Counted from the first letter of the stretch, positions 34,222-54,484 are shown. The stretch is DNA of 64,000 bases from Saussurea involucrata (GCA_033807775.1 JAWVWS010001017.1:310001-374000), one strand, 5' to 3'. Translations and numbers: made by a program. The notes: generated from the letters alone by a model not told the origin.

Positions 34222-35168
34222 CGTGTATCTTTGAGGTGTAGCTGGGCACAACAGCCAACAAAGGATACGGTGGTGCCACCCGTTGCTGGGTGTGGGACTT
34301 GAGGTGTAGCTTTAATAGCAGGAAATGGAGTCCGACTTGAGTTGGAGCTTATTAAAGCAGCCAATAGAGTCACGATCTGAGGTGTAGTTCAATAACATAG
34401 TTATGCGGCTTAACTTTGTGTTCCGCCACAAATAATGGAAGCGGGTCTCCAGTCACCAAAGGGTGTTGTTTGGGTATTTATTTTTATCCATGTTTTCGGT
34501 GACATATTATATTTATATGGATTGTTTTCCATGATTTATGGGTTGTGTAATATGCCCCATCCGTGTTTGAATGTTTCAAATAAATAGTTTTATTGACGTT
34601 TACGTTATTTGGAAATTAAACGTTTATTTACGTTTTGAGTGAGTTTTGGATCTGAGTTCTTTTTGAGGAAATGCTATATATTTTGGAGCCTTCGTCATAA
34701 GATTTTTTGTGTGTTGGAAATTGGGTTTGTATATTTAACATAAACCCTTTTTGGAAATCATGATTTAAGTTGCACTCCTTTCGTTTAACGAATTATTTAA
34801 TCATGATGAAAACTCTTGAAATCACTAGGCGTTAGTCTAACCTTTTTATTTGTCGGCATGTGCATCAGGTTCCGGTTGGGGAATAGTACTAGCGACACTG
34901 TGGAAAGATGAGTGCTAGTGGTATGCTCGAAGAAAAAATAGTTTGGTGAATTCTTCCGCACTTTGAGAATAACAACTTATATTTGGGTTAAGTAACACCC
35001 GACCTCTTTTAGTCTTAGTATTTGACATAAGTAAAAATGTTGAAATTATTTATGTTTTAAAGTTGAGGTATTTCCATGGATGGATTTGTAGAAATGAGTT
35101 TATCATTTATTTGGTTAATTTATCGAAGTTTTTATTTAGTTGCTATTTCCAAATTTGAGGGTGTTATA
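34222..35168 (+). repeat. LARD 3' LTR, right part
   Basis: Resumes at CGTGTATCTTTGAGGTGTAG exactly where the left part stopped. It ends TTTGAGGGTGTTATA, with one change from TTACA, followed by TCTAC, the partner of TCCAC at 1963-1967. Confidence 0.88.
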
Positions 35169-35500
35169 TCTACGAAATTCCATTCCGCGAATCAAACACC
35201 CCCTAAGAATTCTCCGATAGAATCCATTATCTGATTTTAATCAATAATATTTGTAATTAGTTCTAAAAATCTGTAGGAAATCCATCGGAAAACATTTCAG
35301 AGGATTTTCCAACGGAAAACGTCATCGGAAATACTTAAAATTCCGTCGGGATGATCGTCGAAAAAGTTTTTTGACCAGAAAATTTCCAAGGGCCAGTTTC
35401 GTCGGAAAAAAGGCCTTTTTCTGACGGACTTACAATGGAAAATGCGATGATATCTCTGATGAAGAAGTAGGGAATACGTCTTCAATGGCAGGTATGATTC
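35169..35500. other. Decayed DNA-transposon sequence
   Basis: No gene. After the LARD flank, phrases such as ATCGGAAAACATTTC, TTCCAACGGAAAACGTC and TTCCGTCGGGATGATCG recur. Such CGG/CCG repeats occur near CACTA ends, but no terminus is seen here. Confidence 0.35.
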
Positions 35501-35769
35501 TTAAAACCCTAAGTCTCGATTTCTTGTACTCTTCGATGTCATGTCTTGATTTCTGTTTTGTCATCTACATGAACTTGATTTCTGTTTCAAATTTTCAATT
35601 CTATCTGCAATACATTATGCATCATGGGAATGTTTAATGCCTTTCCCTCTCGATACTCTTCACCTCTACTAATCTCTCCTTCTCTTCACAACTCTTGTCC
35701 ACAAAGTTAACATGTTTTAAAGTTGCATTACTAAGAGAAATGTTGTGTCTATCGGCTACTTTTTGTACA

Positions 35770-36191
35770 AGTGTTGTGTTAGCTTTAATTAGCTCCTAAT
35801 TAAATGAATGTTTTATAAAGATATTTTAATGTTTTAGATATTTACTTATAGATATTTTACTTAGATGTTTTAAATAGATATTTTAGATATTGTCTAGATT
35901 TTAGATATCTTAAATATCTAATGTAAATATGGCCCTATATAAGAGGTGTCCATATGTCTTTTTAAGGAGAGAGAAATATGGAAAGCACACAAAAACACAC
36001 ATAGACTAGTTTCTTATGAGAGTCGTTTCATGTTTAGTGTGGTGTTCTTCAACATTTCTCCTCTCCATATTTAATCATCAATGAATATGAGATAAGTTTC
36101 TTTATGATTGTTCTTCATGTATATCTTATCTCTATATTTAAATATGGACTTTATATTTCTTCTATTGTTGCTCAAAAATGGGATCAACATG
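35770..36191 (+). repeat. Possible solo or remnant copia-type LTR
   Basis: From about TGTTGTGTTAGC to GGGATCAACA, with a TATA box (CCCTATATAAGAGG, 35933-35946), a leader-like stretch and repeated AGATATTTTA phrases. The TG...CA ends and internal promoter suggest an LTR, but no target duplication, primer site or partner was found, so this is weak. Confidence 0.3.
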
Positions 36192-36740
36192 TTGGTTCAA
36201 TCTTCTCACTTTTCCAATCGATATCTAATAGAAACTTTAATGGTAACGATATGTAATTAAATGTTTAATAACTCAATTGAAATTAATTAATGATTCCTAG
36301 CTACTTACTTGGGGGAAATTGAGAAGAAATTAACAAGTATATATATAAAAGTCATATTTGTATATATATAAGCAGCTTCTTAACAATCAACATAAGCACT
36401 GTGCATTATATTATTAATGAAATTATGTAGACACTGATTTGATGATTAAAAAGTTAAGGCGGCGTTTGTAAGATATTGTGAGAACCAAATGACATATAAG
36501 GTGAAGACTAAAAGTGCATTACTAGTCACTGCAGGGTAAACCAATGGGTTAGTGTTTTGGTGGGCTATAGTTGATATTGTGATAAGGGTATGTGGTGTTA
36601 ACAACCACATAACTCAATGATAAAAAGTAAAAACATTTACTGTAAAGTATGTAGATGGAACCACCTTACCAAGTCCCTGTTTTGCCGAAGTCAGATGTAT
36701 TTACCATAACAAATATCTAATGTATATTCATACATGTATA

Positions 36741-36744
<4 letters not shown>
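36192..36744. other. No recognisable feature
   Basis: AT-rich sequence without convincing frames or termini. A perfect (TA)n tract follows at about 36747-36779. Confidence 0.4.

Positions 36745-36746
<2 letters not shown>

Positions 36747-36779
<33 letters not shown>
36747..36779. repeat. (TA)n microsatellite
   Basis: About 16 TA units. It makes an artificial (YI)n open frame on both strands, which is not a gene. Confidence 0.9.
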
Positions 36780-36784
<5 letters not shown>

Positions 36785-36811
36785 AGATTGCTTATCGTTC
36801 CTAAAATCTCA

Positions 36812-37054
36812 GGCAACAAAGAACCAAGGGGATCGAGACCCACGCAAAGGTCGACCCAAACCCGAGGGGCGACAACAATGACCAAAATAAGGAATTGTAA
36901 AGGTTGTACAATTGAATTTTGTCCCGATACTGGTCGGCCGGTCGGTCCTTATTCTTGTAAATATGCTAATTGGGTAGGATTGGAGGCGAGAACGAAGATC
37001 TCAATACTCGTACCTGATTGGCAGGGGTCTTTGGCTCTACGTCTATGCACATAG
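36812..37054 (+). pseudogene. CACTA-type transposase-associated fragment (Transposase_24-like)
   Basis: Follows a splice-acceptor-like ATCTCAG. The frame reads TRGATTMTKIRNCKGCTIEF, then GRPVGPYSCKYANWVG, then KISILVPDWQ. This layout (RG.T.M..., I.F....G.P.GP....F..., then a D-W motif) is what I know from the plant En/Spm transposase family (Transposase_24). The frame ends in TAG without the rest of the domain, so it is truncated. Its position beside an ULP1-like protease and a CACTA terminus supports the assignment. Confidence 0.55.
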
Positions 37055-37216
37055 CGGCCCAGTATGATGACTTGAAGTTATTAATGACGAATGGGTGGCT
37101 CGACCAAAACATCATCGCTTGGTTTCTAGCGTAAGTCAATATTTATATATGTCTTATCAATTTGGGTATGTATATTCACAACATCTAATAATGTTATCAT
37201 ATTCTAACGTTTTCAG

Positions 37217-37391
37217 GCATTTACACACGATTATATCTACAAAATCAAGGAACAATTGTGCGTTTATAGTACCGGGAGCAATAAATGAAATTGAAATTTC
37301 ATGGGGTGGTGATCGTGTCTCAAACACAATTTTGGCAACGATGGTGCACCATAAGGAAAAGGAGTTCTTTTTGGCACCATACTCACAGGGG

Positions 37392-37438
<47 letters not shown>

Positions 37439-38170
37439 TCTTATTCTAATAATGATAATATACGTTTTACACTTTAAGTTGTATTGGCATTACCATTTTT
37501 AGGCACCATTGGTCGCTACTAATCATTAGGCCTAGACGTAGCTTGGTTTATGTATTAGATTCGATGATGTCAAGCGGAAAGACGGCCGAAACTTACAAGA
37601 TCAAAGGCCTAATTGACACGTAAGTAATGTATCACTTTAATATACTATTGTTGTTTATTTATATAGTTAATCGACTAATAACACAAATGTGTTGTTATTT
37701 TTCATTTAGGGCTATTTCAGACTACCATCGTGCCATAGGGTCTTCTCAAGCCAACACTTCGGTTACATGGAGATTAAACAAGGTATAATTCATATATCCT
37801 AACAATTTATTTCGTACTTTAATTTGTTTAACCACTACTTTTTTTACACTTTAGTGTAATCAACAACAAGATGGTTAGGAGTGTGGTTACTATGTAGTGA
37901 AGCAAATCTTCCAATTTGTGATGCATGAACAATATGCTTTCAAGGTATGTGTTTTTTAAATTCCATTCATTTTAATTATATATCGTACAAAACACTTTAT
38001 TTTGTTTATAATAACACCTACTTTCAAAACTTATGTTGTACAAAACTTATATATAGGACACATGGACAACGACGACGACTCCTTTCTCAATTACACAAGT
38101 AGAAGAGATGGCTTGCATGATCGCGAGACCGTTTACTTTGAGGCGCATGAAAGATGGTAAAATGTTATAA
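37217..38170 (+). pseudogene. ULP1-like cysteine protease (C48) remnant of a CACTA transposon
   Basis: Five exon-like segments with GT...AG borders: 37217-37390, 37503-37619, 37710-37782, 37855-37944 and 38057-38170. Spliced, they keep one frame and give HHWSLLIIRPRRSLVYVLDS (catalytic His, then Asp in LDS), a helical stretch, and QQDG.ECGYYV with the catalytic Cys. This is the C-terminal triad of SUMO-protease-like C48 peptidases, commonly carried by CACTA and Mutator-like elements. A TAG at 37876-37878 lies just before ECGYYV, so the copy is dead unless read through. It ends MKDGKML at TAA 38168-38170. The N-terminus is missing. Confidence 0.7.
37391..37434. repeat. (TA)n microsatellite in the ULP1 intron
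   Basis: About 20 TA units directly after the donor-like GGGGTAATA. Confidence 0.9.
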
Positions 38171-38454
38171 TAAATGGGGGGATTGTTTTAAGAATTATTA
38201 GACTTGATTACACGATAAAAAATATTAGAATGTTTTGTTACTCGGAGATGTTACATTTACGTTGACGATGTTTAAAGTTTAATGGTTAATGGTTACTTTG
38301 AGATGCTACATTTACGTGTCTAGCTGATTTTTGTACTTATTTGAAATTGTGTTTGAAATGTTTCATTATTCCAATTGTATTTGGAAATGTAATTTATCGA
38401 ATAATGCATGGTAACAAAATCGAGGAAAATATTAAAATTATAAATATAACTCAT

Positions 38455-38850
38455 TATACACGGTTCTAGTGAAAAAACCGTGTACAAATGTCTAAATTTT
38501 TTTATAAATTGCTACATTTATACACGGTTTTGTAATGAAAACCGTGAAAAATTATTACAATTGTAAACGGTTTTAGCAAAAAAATGTGTAAGAGAGACAC
38601 TTTTATAAACGGTTGGTAGGACTTCTTTAAACGGTCTCATCTAAAAACCGTGTAAGATTGTGACTTTTATACACGGTTAATATTCATTTCTAAACGGTTG
38701 TAAAACCGTATATAAAAGTTGAGTTTTATACGCGGTTTTGGAACCGTGTTTAAAAGCCGATACTTTTAAAAACACTGGGCATACACGCGGTTCCAAAACC
38801 GCGTATAAAGCCCAAAACAACCGTTTATAAAAGTCATATTTGTAGTAGTG
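38455..38850 (-). mobile_element. CACTA transposon right end with subterminal repeats
   Basis: The minus strand starts CACTACTACAAATATGAC at 38850, a CACTA terminus. Over the next 400 bases there are more than a dozen ACACGGTT / AACCGTGT variants in both orientations, many as inverted pairs. This is the classic arrangement of transposase-binding subterminal repeats in En/Spm elements. The left terminus was not found, so the element is truncated or its end is degraded. Confidence 0.75.
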
Positions 38851-39420
38851 TGCTGTTGGGAAAACTCTCGTTTTTAGTAGTGTCAAGTCACCATAAATTT
38901 ATGGGTTTGCCAACGATCAAATTTGATTATCTTAGGAAGAACTTTGAGCTGCCATTGAACTTGTTAAAAATAAGAAGAGTAAACTACCATTTCCGTCCCC
39001 ATGGTTTGTTAAAGATTAGAACTTCCGTCTTCGTGCTTTCAAAACTACGGTTTTCGTCTCCATGGTTTTCATCACTTAGACTAATCTGTCAGTGATGTAC
39101 CGTTAAGTCTGAGGGACGAAATTAACAATGAATTTCCAACCACATAAACACAAAAAGCTAGAAATAACAAAATGTAAGCCACAAGAACAAAAAAAACTGC
39201 AATTTCAAAAACACAAAACAAAAATAGCAACTTTTAACAAACCACATGAAAGGAAAACATATTTTAGTCAAATAAAAATAATCCATAAAATGAAATCCTT
39301 CTATTCAAGAAAAGATAAATCTCCAAAATCCCATACCACTAATAACTCTCACATCCCAAAATTGGTGTTCAATTAGAATCATAAGAAACAATAAAAAATA
39401 CCTCTAACCCATTCTTTATA
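38851..39420. other. Intergenic sequence downstream of the subtilase
   Basis: A second TTTTTAGTAGTG at about 38872-38883 resembles another CACTA end. At 38980-39120 phrases such as ACTACCATTTCCGTCCCCAT and GTTTTCGTCTCCATGG repeat. The open frame at 39128-39376 is lysine-rich, has no motif, and I do not call it. Confidence 0.4.
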
Positions 39421-48751
<9,331 letters not shown>

Positions 48752-48802
48752 TGATTTGGTGGTTTGTCGTCTCCCTCTAACTTGATGAATTAAGCATGAA
48801 CC

Positions 48803-48832
48803 TGTATATATATATATATATATATATATAAT
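48803..48832 (-). promoter_or_regulatory. TATA-like (TA)n tract before the subtilase start
   Basis: A pure TATATA run lies about 55-80 bases upstream of the start codon, where a TATA box would be expected. Whether it drives transcription or is just a microsatellite cannot be decided. Confidence 0.4.
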
Positions 48833-49426
48833 TTGGGTTTGGGGTTGTGTATATATATGCAGAAAGATCGAGTATGTGATATAACTTAAATGCCTCCAGG
48901 TTTTTCTGTATGTAAGAGAAAAGACCGAGTATTATGTGGCTTCAAATGAGGATCTTTAGAGTGCTACTACGTATGTACTACTTTTGTAATATTGCTGCAT
49001 GTCATTAGTGGTATGGGGAGTGATCAGCAAACAACAGGTAGAAAAACAAGGAGAATCTTATGGTGGCATTTAATTTGTTCTCTATGTTTTCATTACGATC
49101 GTACTTAATATATTATAAAAAGTAATATAAATAAAATTAATTATGTTTCATTGTAGTGGTTATTGTTGGGGGATATGTCAAAAGGACTATTACCAGCGGC
49201 AAATCAAGGATTTTCGATGTGTGGAGTCGGGCTTTAATCAACATGATATAATAGATAATTAAATAAAAGTATAAAAATGAGAAGTAACTTACATTCTACA
49301 AAAATATAGGTGTTACAATGAGTTTTACAGATTAACTGGAGTTTGCTTTTGCATGTAGGGCAAGATGAGTCGTTTGATGTAAAGGAGGCGTTGACATTAA
49401 CCCACAGTTCGTAATGACTTGGTTCC
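48833..49426. other. Upstream region of the subtilase, no feature recognised
   Basis: No frame with recognisable motifs. It separates the subtilase promoter from the copia fragment. Confidence 0.4.
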
Positions 49427-50868
49427 ATGCAGGAAAACATGGAAGTTCTCTCGAAGAACAACACTTGGGACTTATGTTCATTGCCGAAGGGCACTCGTGC
49501 TATTGGTTGCAAGTGGGTTTTCAAAGTCAAAGATGACAATCGGTACAAGGCTCGTCTCGTTGCTAATTAAAGGTTTTGCTCAATGGAAAGGTAGCGAGTA
49601 TGATGCTATTTTTGCTCCCATTGTACGTCATACACCTATTCGTTTTCTTTTAGCGATCGTGGCTATTCATGATTTGGAGCTAGAGCAGTTGGATGTGAAG
49701 ACTGCCTTCCTACACAGAGACTTGGAGGAAACTATCTATATGAAGCAACCTGATGGTTTCATTTCCAAAAGCAAACCAGTTTATGTGTGTAAGCTCAAGA
49801 AGTCCCTTTATGGACTTAAATAGTCGCCTCGTCAATGGTATAAGAAGTTTGATTTGCTTATGCTCACTCTGGGATTTTTGGGTAGTGAAAAGGACGCTTA
49901 TGTCTATCATAGACAACGGGGTGACATTTTCACTTGCTTCTTTATGTAGATGAAATGTTTATTGCCTGCAAGGACAGGTCAATGATCGAACGTCTGAAAG
50001 ATAAGTTGAAGTCAGAATTTGAAATGAAGGATCTTGGCACGACGCAGAAGATTTTGGGCATGGAAATCGTGTGGGAAAAAAAGTCCCGGACACTCAGGTT
50101 GACACAACGAACATATATTCAGAAAATTTTGAAGCGGTTCAATCTTGATGGTGCCAAGACGTCTAGCACTCCACTACCGAAACACATCAAGATTACAAAT
50201 GAAGATTTTCGGAATGATGACAAGGGAAAAGGCGAAATATCAAAGGTCCCATATGCTAGTGTGGTCGAAATTCTCATGTACACGATGGCGTGTACTCGTC
50301 CCGACCTCATACATTGTGTCAGAGTGGTGAGTCGGTTTCTCGCGAATCCGAGTAAATCACACTGGGCCGCCGTTAAAATGGCATTCTGATATTTGAAGGG
50401 AACCGAGACACATGGTCTTATATTTGGTTTGCACAACATATTGTTGAATTTTGTGAATCTGACTATGCAGGTGATCGACTAGGTTGGAGATCCACATCCG
50501 GTTATGTATTTACCTTAGGTGGAACAGCCGTTAGTTGAAGATCACGGTTACAGTCATTGTTGCATTGTCGACCACAAACGCCGAACTTGTTGCGACGGTT
50601 GAGTCTGCAAAGGAAGCAGTCCATTTAAAAGATTTGATGAATGGCTTAGGTTTCGAGCAACCTTCTGTATGCATTCTCTGTGCTAATCAGAGTGTCATCC
50701 ATTTCAGTATAAATATGTGATGCATATCTTGTAAGATTACATGAAGTGAAGATCGTCTATTTGAAGAAAGTCCTGACAGACAACAATGTCGCTGATATGT
50801 TCACTAAGTCTCTACCGCCAGCTAAGTTTGAGCATTGCTCAAACTTAATCGAGCTTTGTTTGTGTTAG
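49427..50868 (+). pseudogene. pol: Decayed copia RT-RNase H fragment of another lineage
   Basis: Partial copia pol without LTRs. RT motifs: GTRAIGCKWVFKVKDD, YKARLVA, LEQLDVKTAFLHRDLEE, SLYGLK and YVDEMFIACKD in place of the usual YVDDM. Then MKDLGTTQKILGMEIV, TRPDLIHCVRVVSRF and a terminal NVADMFTKSLPAAKFEHC. It lacks the Q-x-P-P-G-F wording of COP-C, and its end is of the Tork/TNT1 type (inference). Stops and shifts at about 49568, 49821, 49950, 50387 and throughout RNase H (50390-50860) show long decay. The YVDE change alone would hurt polymerase activity. Confidence 0.8.
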
Positions 50869-51013
50869 TGTCATTGTCCAGTTTGAGAGAGAAAGAGAGA
50901 GAGGGGGGGTGGAGAGGAAGATATTACCACATGTGACAAAATGACATCTTTGAAGGAATTACTTTGTTAAGTGCTTAGAGCTTTGCTTATACTATACCTT
51001 GTTTAGTGGATTG

Positions 51014-51490
51014 TGTTGATACAAACACTCTCACTGATTTGATAATGACCCTTAGAATTACTTAGTGAAAATTGCATTTAACTTGTATGTATTAGTGTTT
51101 CACCATCAACGAAAAACACACTGAGTCTGTTCAGTATCGCTGATGGTATCTAATGTATTAATGTTTCACTATCAGCGATAAGCATACTGAGTCTCTTCAG
51201 TATCGCAGATAGTATCTAATGTAACAATGTTAAATGTAATCCTTGAAGACAAGTTTCGCGACAAAGAGTTCATCGCTGACATCGAAGACAAAACTGATGA
51301 ACAAATGACAAGTCTACTAATGATCTGATGCGAACATCAGTGAAACCAAGACAAGTCCACACACGCGACATTTCAAGAAGAAGACTTCAGCGATAGCTGA
51401 CGTACATCAACTCTTCTCTGATGGAAGACCTACTCAGTGATCGTTGATCATGAAGCTTCTACTTCAATAAATGTTTGTCTTGTCTCCTTG
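51014..51490 (+). repeat. COP-D1 truncated 5' LTR
   Basis: It aligns in order with the COP-D2 LTR on the minus strand (CACTGATTTGATAATGAC ... GATCATGAAG ... TTTGTCTT) and breaks off after about 480 bases. It is dotted with ATCGCTGAT and CAGCGAT motifs. Confidence 0.75.
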
Positions 51491-52649
51491 GGGAACCAGA
51501 AGCTACCTTCAATCTTGATCCTCCGGTCAACAACCCAATCGCTGATGATCATCCTATCATCATTCCTAGCATGCGGACAAGTGAAGCTGAATCCGTCTCT
51601 TGGGTATCAGTTGTTCCTATAAACACTTTGTCTCCTTTTGAACCCTCAACTTCTGAAAACTCGTCCACTTATAATCAAAAATCAGTGAACGAAATACTAT
51701 CTTAACCTCAGCAACTACTGCCTGATATACCTGAACCTATCACTGCTGAAACCTTTTCTTCAGCACCTCCAAAAATCCATTCTGAACCAGAGATACAAGC
51801 TCCTGCTCAGAGATGGACAGTGAATCACCCAATCGAGCAAATACCCGGTGATCCAAATGCAGGTATTCATACACGACGAAGTTCAGGTAATATTTGTCTC
51901 TTTGTTAACTTTATTTCGCTGATTGAACCGAAAAGAACTGATGATGCCCTCAGAGATCCAAACTGGGTCAGTGCTATGCAAGAAGAGTTGACTGAATTTG
52001 AAAGAAACAAAGTTTGGAATCTCGTCCCCAGACCATCTGACAAAAGTGATTGGCACCAAATGGGTGTATTGAAATAAGTTAGATGAATTTGGAACTGTAA
52101 CCCGCAACAAAGCTAGACTAGTTGTTCAGTGATACAGACAAGAGGAAGGCATAGACTATGATGAAATGTTGCATAACACTCGAAGCAATTCGACTTTTCC
52201 TAGCCTATGTAGTACCCAAAGACTTCAAGATTCACCAAATGGATGGTAAATCAGCATTCCTTAATGGAAAGCTGAATGAAGAAGTTTATGTTGAACAACA
52301 ACTAGGATTCGCAGATCCTAAGCATCCAGAATATGTCTATAAGCTGGATAAGGCCCTCTATGGTTTAAAACAAGCACCTCGTGCATGGTATGACATTTTA
52401 TCCTCCTTTCTTATCACTGAAAATTCGAACGTGGTAAGATTGATAACACTCTATTTTTTAGAAAGGTTAAAGGTCATATTATTCTTGTTCAAATATATGT
52501 CGATGATATTATATTTGGTTCTACTAACCCATCTCTGTGTACTCGATTCGCTGAATGAATGAAAAATAAATATAAGATGAGTATGATGGGTGAACTAACA
52601 TACTTCCTTGGCTTAGAGATCAAACAAAGTGATAAAGGTACATTCATCC
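51491..52649 (+). pseudogene. pol: COP-D1 integrase-RT linker and reverse transcriptase, part 1
   Basis: Acidic, proline-rich linker (EPEATFNLDPPV...; PFEPSTSENSSTY) with ATCGCTGATGAT-type codons. RT follows: [58 protein letters not shown] and [15 protein letters not shown] and [10 protein letters not shown] appear only after frame changes near 52070-52130; other stops are at about 51704 and 52554. It ends at the target site of GYP-N (CATCC, 52645-52649), after KGTFI. Confidence 0.82.
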
Positions 52650-53283
52650 TGATACAGGGAGAATTCGAGAGTTAATAAAGGTTTTTACAAATAATTGGGA
52701 AAAAGATAAACGAGTTCGAAAGGGAAAACGAGCCCGAAACAGACTCGGGGTTTGGCATCGAAAAATAAACAAGTTAAGAATCATAAACAGCGTCCGAAGC
52801 GGGTTACAAGTTAGTTACATGTTTGCTAACCCACACAACAACTCGCGTAGGCTACTGTTTGCCAAACCATGCGCCACCTTCATTCCAATTACAATTGAAA
52901 GTCACGTGACCAACTCCTATTTCCTTCCAATTACAATTGAAAGTCATGTGACCAACTCCTACTTTCTTTTCTTCATTCCTTATTTATCCATTTAGATATT
53001 TCCATTTATTTATTAATTAGGTTATTATCTTTTTCAATTATATTAGATTAAGGTTAGGTTAAGTTTAATTTTCGTATTTATCCTTATTAGTTTAGTACTT
53101 ATCTTTTTATTATTTTAGATTATAAATCGGGTATTAGGGTTCTTTTGCTAATCAGTTGATAAATTAATAAAGTTCTTATTTTTAGAGAGTTTTCTCTTGA
53201 GTTTTCGTGTTTTACAATTCGTAATCACGTTTATCAAAGGGTTTAGACGCTTGTCGATCCTTCCGCAAATCTACGCTGCGTCA
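52650..53283 (+). repeat. GYP-N 5' LTR (634 bp)
   Basis: TGATACAGGGAG ... TACGCTGCGTCA. It contains two copies of a 41-bp unit starting TTCCAATTACAATTGAAAG; the first unit holds CACGTG (G-box) near 52904. Confidence 0.93.
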
Positions 53284-53298
53284 AGTGGTATCAGAGCA
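53284..53298 (+). other. GYP-N primer binding site
   Basis: AGTGGTATCAGAGCAGG, a complete match to the initiator tRNA-Met site, directly after the LTR. Confidence 0.85.
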
Positions 53299-54484
53299 GG
53301 ATTCGCCTGTCTTTTCACCATCAATGGCAGATCAACAACTCGCTACCAAAGCAGATTTGGCTGAGTCGGATGTGGCCTTATCCACAACGCTCGCGAACCT
53401 GACAGCAGTTGTTAATAGGCTTCAACCCAATATCGTCGACGACGACCGTCGGAGAAGAGACAGGTTTAAAGGACCGGTTAGGGTTCCACACGATGGCAAC
53501 CACGACCGGGTTAATTTCTCGAGTTCCGAATCCGAAAAGGAGGAGGAAGATTCCCAAGAAAAGATCCACATCGTACTTCAACGAATACTCCTTTCGTCAA
53601 AGGAAGAAAGACAACACGAAGATCTTTTCCGGTCCCAATGTTCAGTACACAAAAAGGTATGCAACTTAGTTATCGACGACGGAAGTTGTGTGAACCTCGT
53701 GTCCCAAAAGTTAGTCGATTACTTTAATCTACCCACTCAACCCCATGAAGCTCCATATTCTCTTGGGTGGATCAAGTATGGTTTTCAAGTTAGAGTCACA
53801 CAAACTTGTCGGGTACCCATATCGATCGGGAAACACTACCAAGAAGAAGTTTTATGCGACGTTCTTGATATGGATGCATGTCACATTCTAATGGGTCAAC
53901 CGTGGCAATTCGATAATAATGCAACCTACAAGAGTCGAGCCGACATCGTACTATTCCGTTGGGGCGACCGAAAGATTGCTATGAGACTAGTTAATAGCTT
54001 CGATGAAAGCCCCAACAAGAAGAGCCACCACGATAGCCGTATTATGGGGTCGATTTCACCCCTAGTCAATCAACCGCCCATTCCGAAAAGACCACCGGAA
54101 AAGGAGGAAGTCTTGTCAGCCAAGGTTGTTACCATCGAAACAAAGTCACGACATGAAACCTGTAACGTTCCGATAGAGTCGGTAGCAGATTTCGGATCCC
54201 CGGCCAAAGAAATCGAAAGCAAGATACCGGAAGACATTCTCGAGCCGACGAAACGGTTGTCACAAGATGTCAAGAACGATGATTCCAAGGATGATGTTTT
54301 CGTTATTCAAGCACCCAAGGCTTCGGCTCAAACCGAAATAGTTTCCGATAAAGTTACTCACGTTTCTTACCCGTTCGAGTTTGATAAGCTATTTCGCGTA
54401 TGGAAGGGATTGCAACGGCCTCCGTCAGAATTTGAAGGTCGGGCGAGATTTTTGGAGACCAAGTTGTGCGTCCAAGCGTTTTGA
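53285..54484 (+). CDS. GYP-N ORF: gag-remnant plus aspartic-protease-like protein
   Basis: An open 399-codon frame. The natural start may be the ATG at 53324 (MADQQLATKADLAE), because the first ATG overlaps the primer site. The N-terminus resembles the beginning of gypsy gag followed by an arginine-rich DDDRRRRDRF and an acidic SSSESEKEEED stretch. The capsid core and zinc knuckle are absent. Then comes a retropepsin-like domain: CNLVIDDGSCVNLVSQKLVD (active-site aspartate; DDGS instead of the usual DSGA/DGGS), GKHYQEEVLCDVLDMDACHI and LMGQPWQFDN. The last 170 residues are charged linker. RT is missing, so this is a deletion derivative that kept an open frame. Whether a protein is made is unknown. 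Confidence 0.72.
   Translation: MVSEQDSPVFSPSMADQQLATKADLAESDVALSTTLANLTAVVNRLQPNIVDDDRRRRDRFKGPVRVPHDGNHDRVNFSSSESEKEEEDSQEKIHIVLQRILLSSKEERQHEDLFRSQCSVHKKVCNLVIDDGSCVNLVSQKLVDYFNLPTQPHEAPYSLGWIKYGFQVRVTQTCRVPISIGKHYQEEVLCDVLDMDACHILMGQPWQFDNNATYKSRADIVLFRWGDRKIAMRLVNSFDESPNKKSHHDSRIMGSISPLVNQPPIPKRPPEKEEVLSAKVVTIETKSRHETCNVPIESVADFGSPAKEIESKIPEDILEPTKRLSQDVKNDDSKDDVFVIQAPKASAQTEIVSDKVTHVSYPFEFDKLFRVWKGLQRPPSEFEGRARFLETKLCVQAF

Larger units (their letters stand above)
1968..35168 (+). mobile_element. LARD-like gypsy-type retrotransposon, split by two later insertions
   Basis: A 5' LTR (1968-4841) and a 3' LTR (20153-22103 plus 34222-35168) bracket an interior of about 3.1 kb (4842-5482 plus about 17722-20152) with no gag or pol. 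Flanks are TCCAC (1963-1967) and TCTAC (35169-35173), a 5-bp target duplication with one C-to-T change. Removing COP-C and the SOLO-E insertion with their duplications leaves an element of about 8.8 kb. Long LTRs, a tRNA-Met-like primer site, a polypurine tract and a non-coding interior fit a large retrotransposon derivative (LARD), which needs proteins from another element. The host element family is not visible. Confidence 0.8.

Noticed and set aside
35770..36191. Certain copia solo LTR
   Set aside because: Ends and TATA box fit, but no target duplication or second copy in the window, so kept only as a weak feature.
36734..36778. (YI)n-encoding frames over TA repeats, also at 43477-43560
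   Set aside because: Microsatellite translation.
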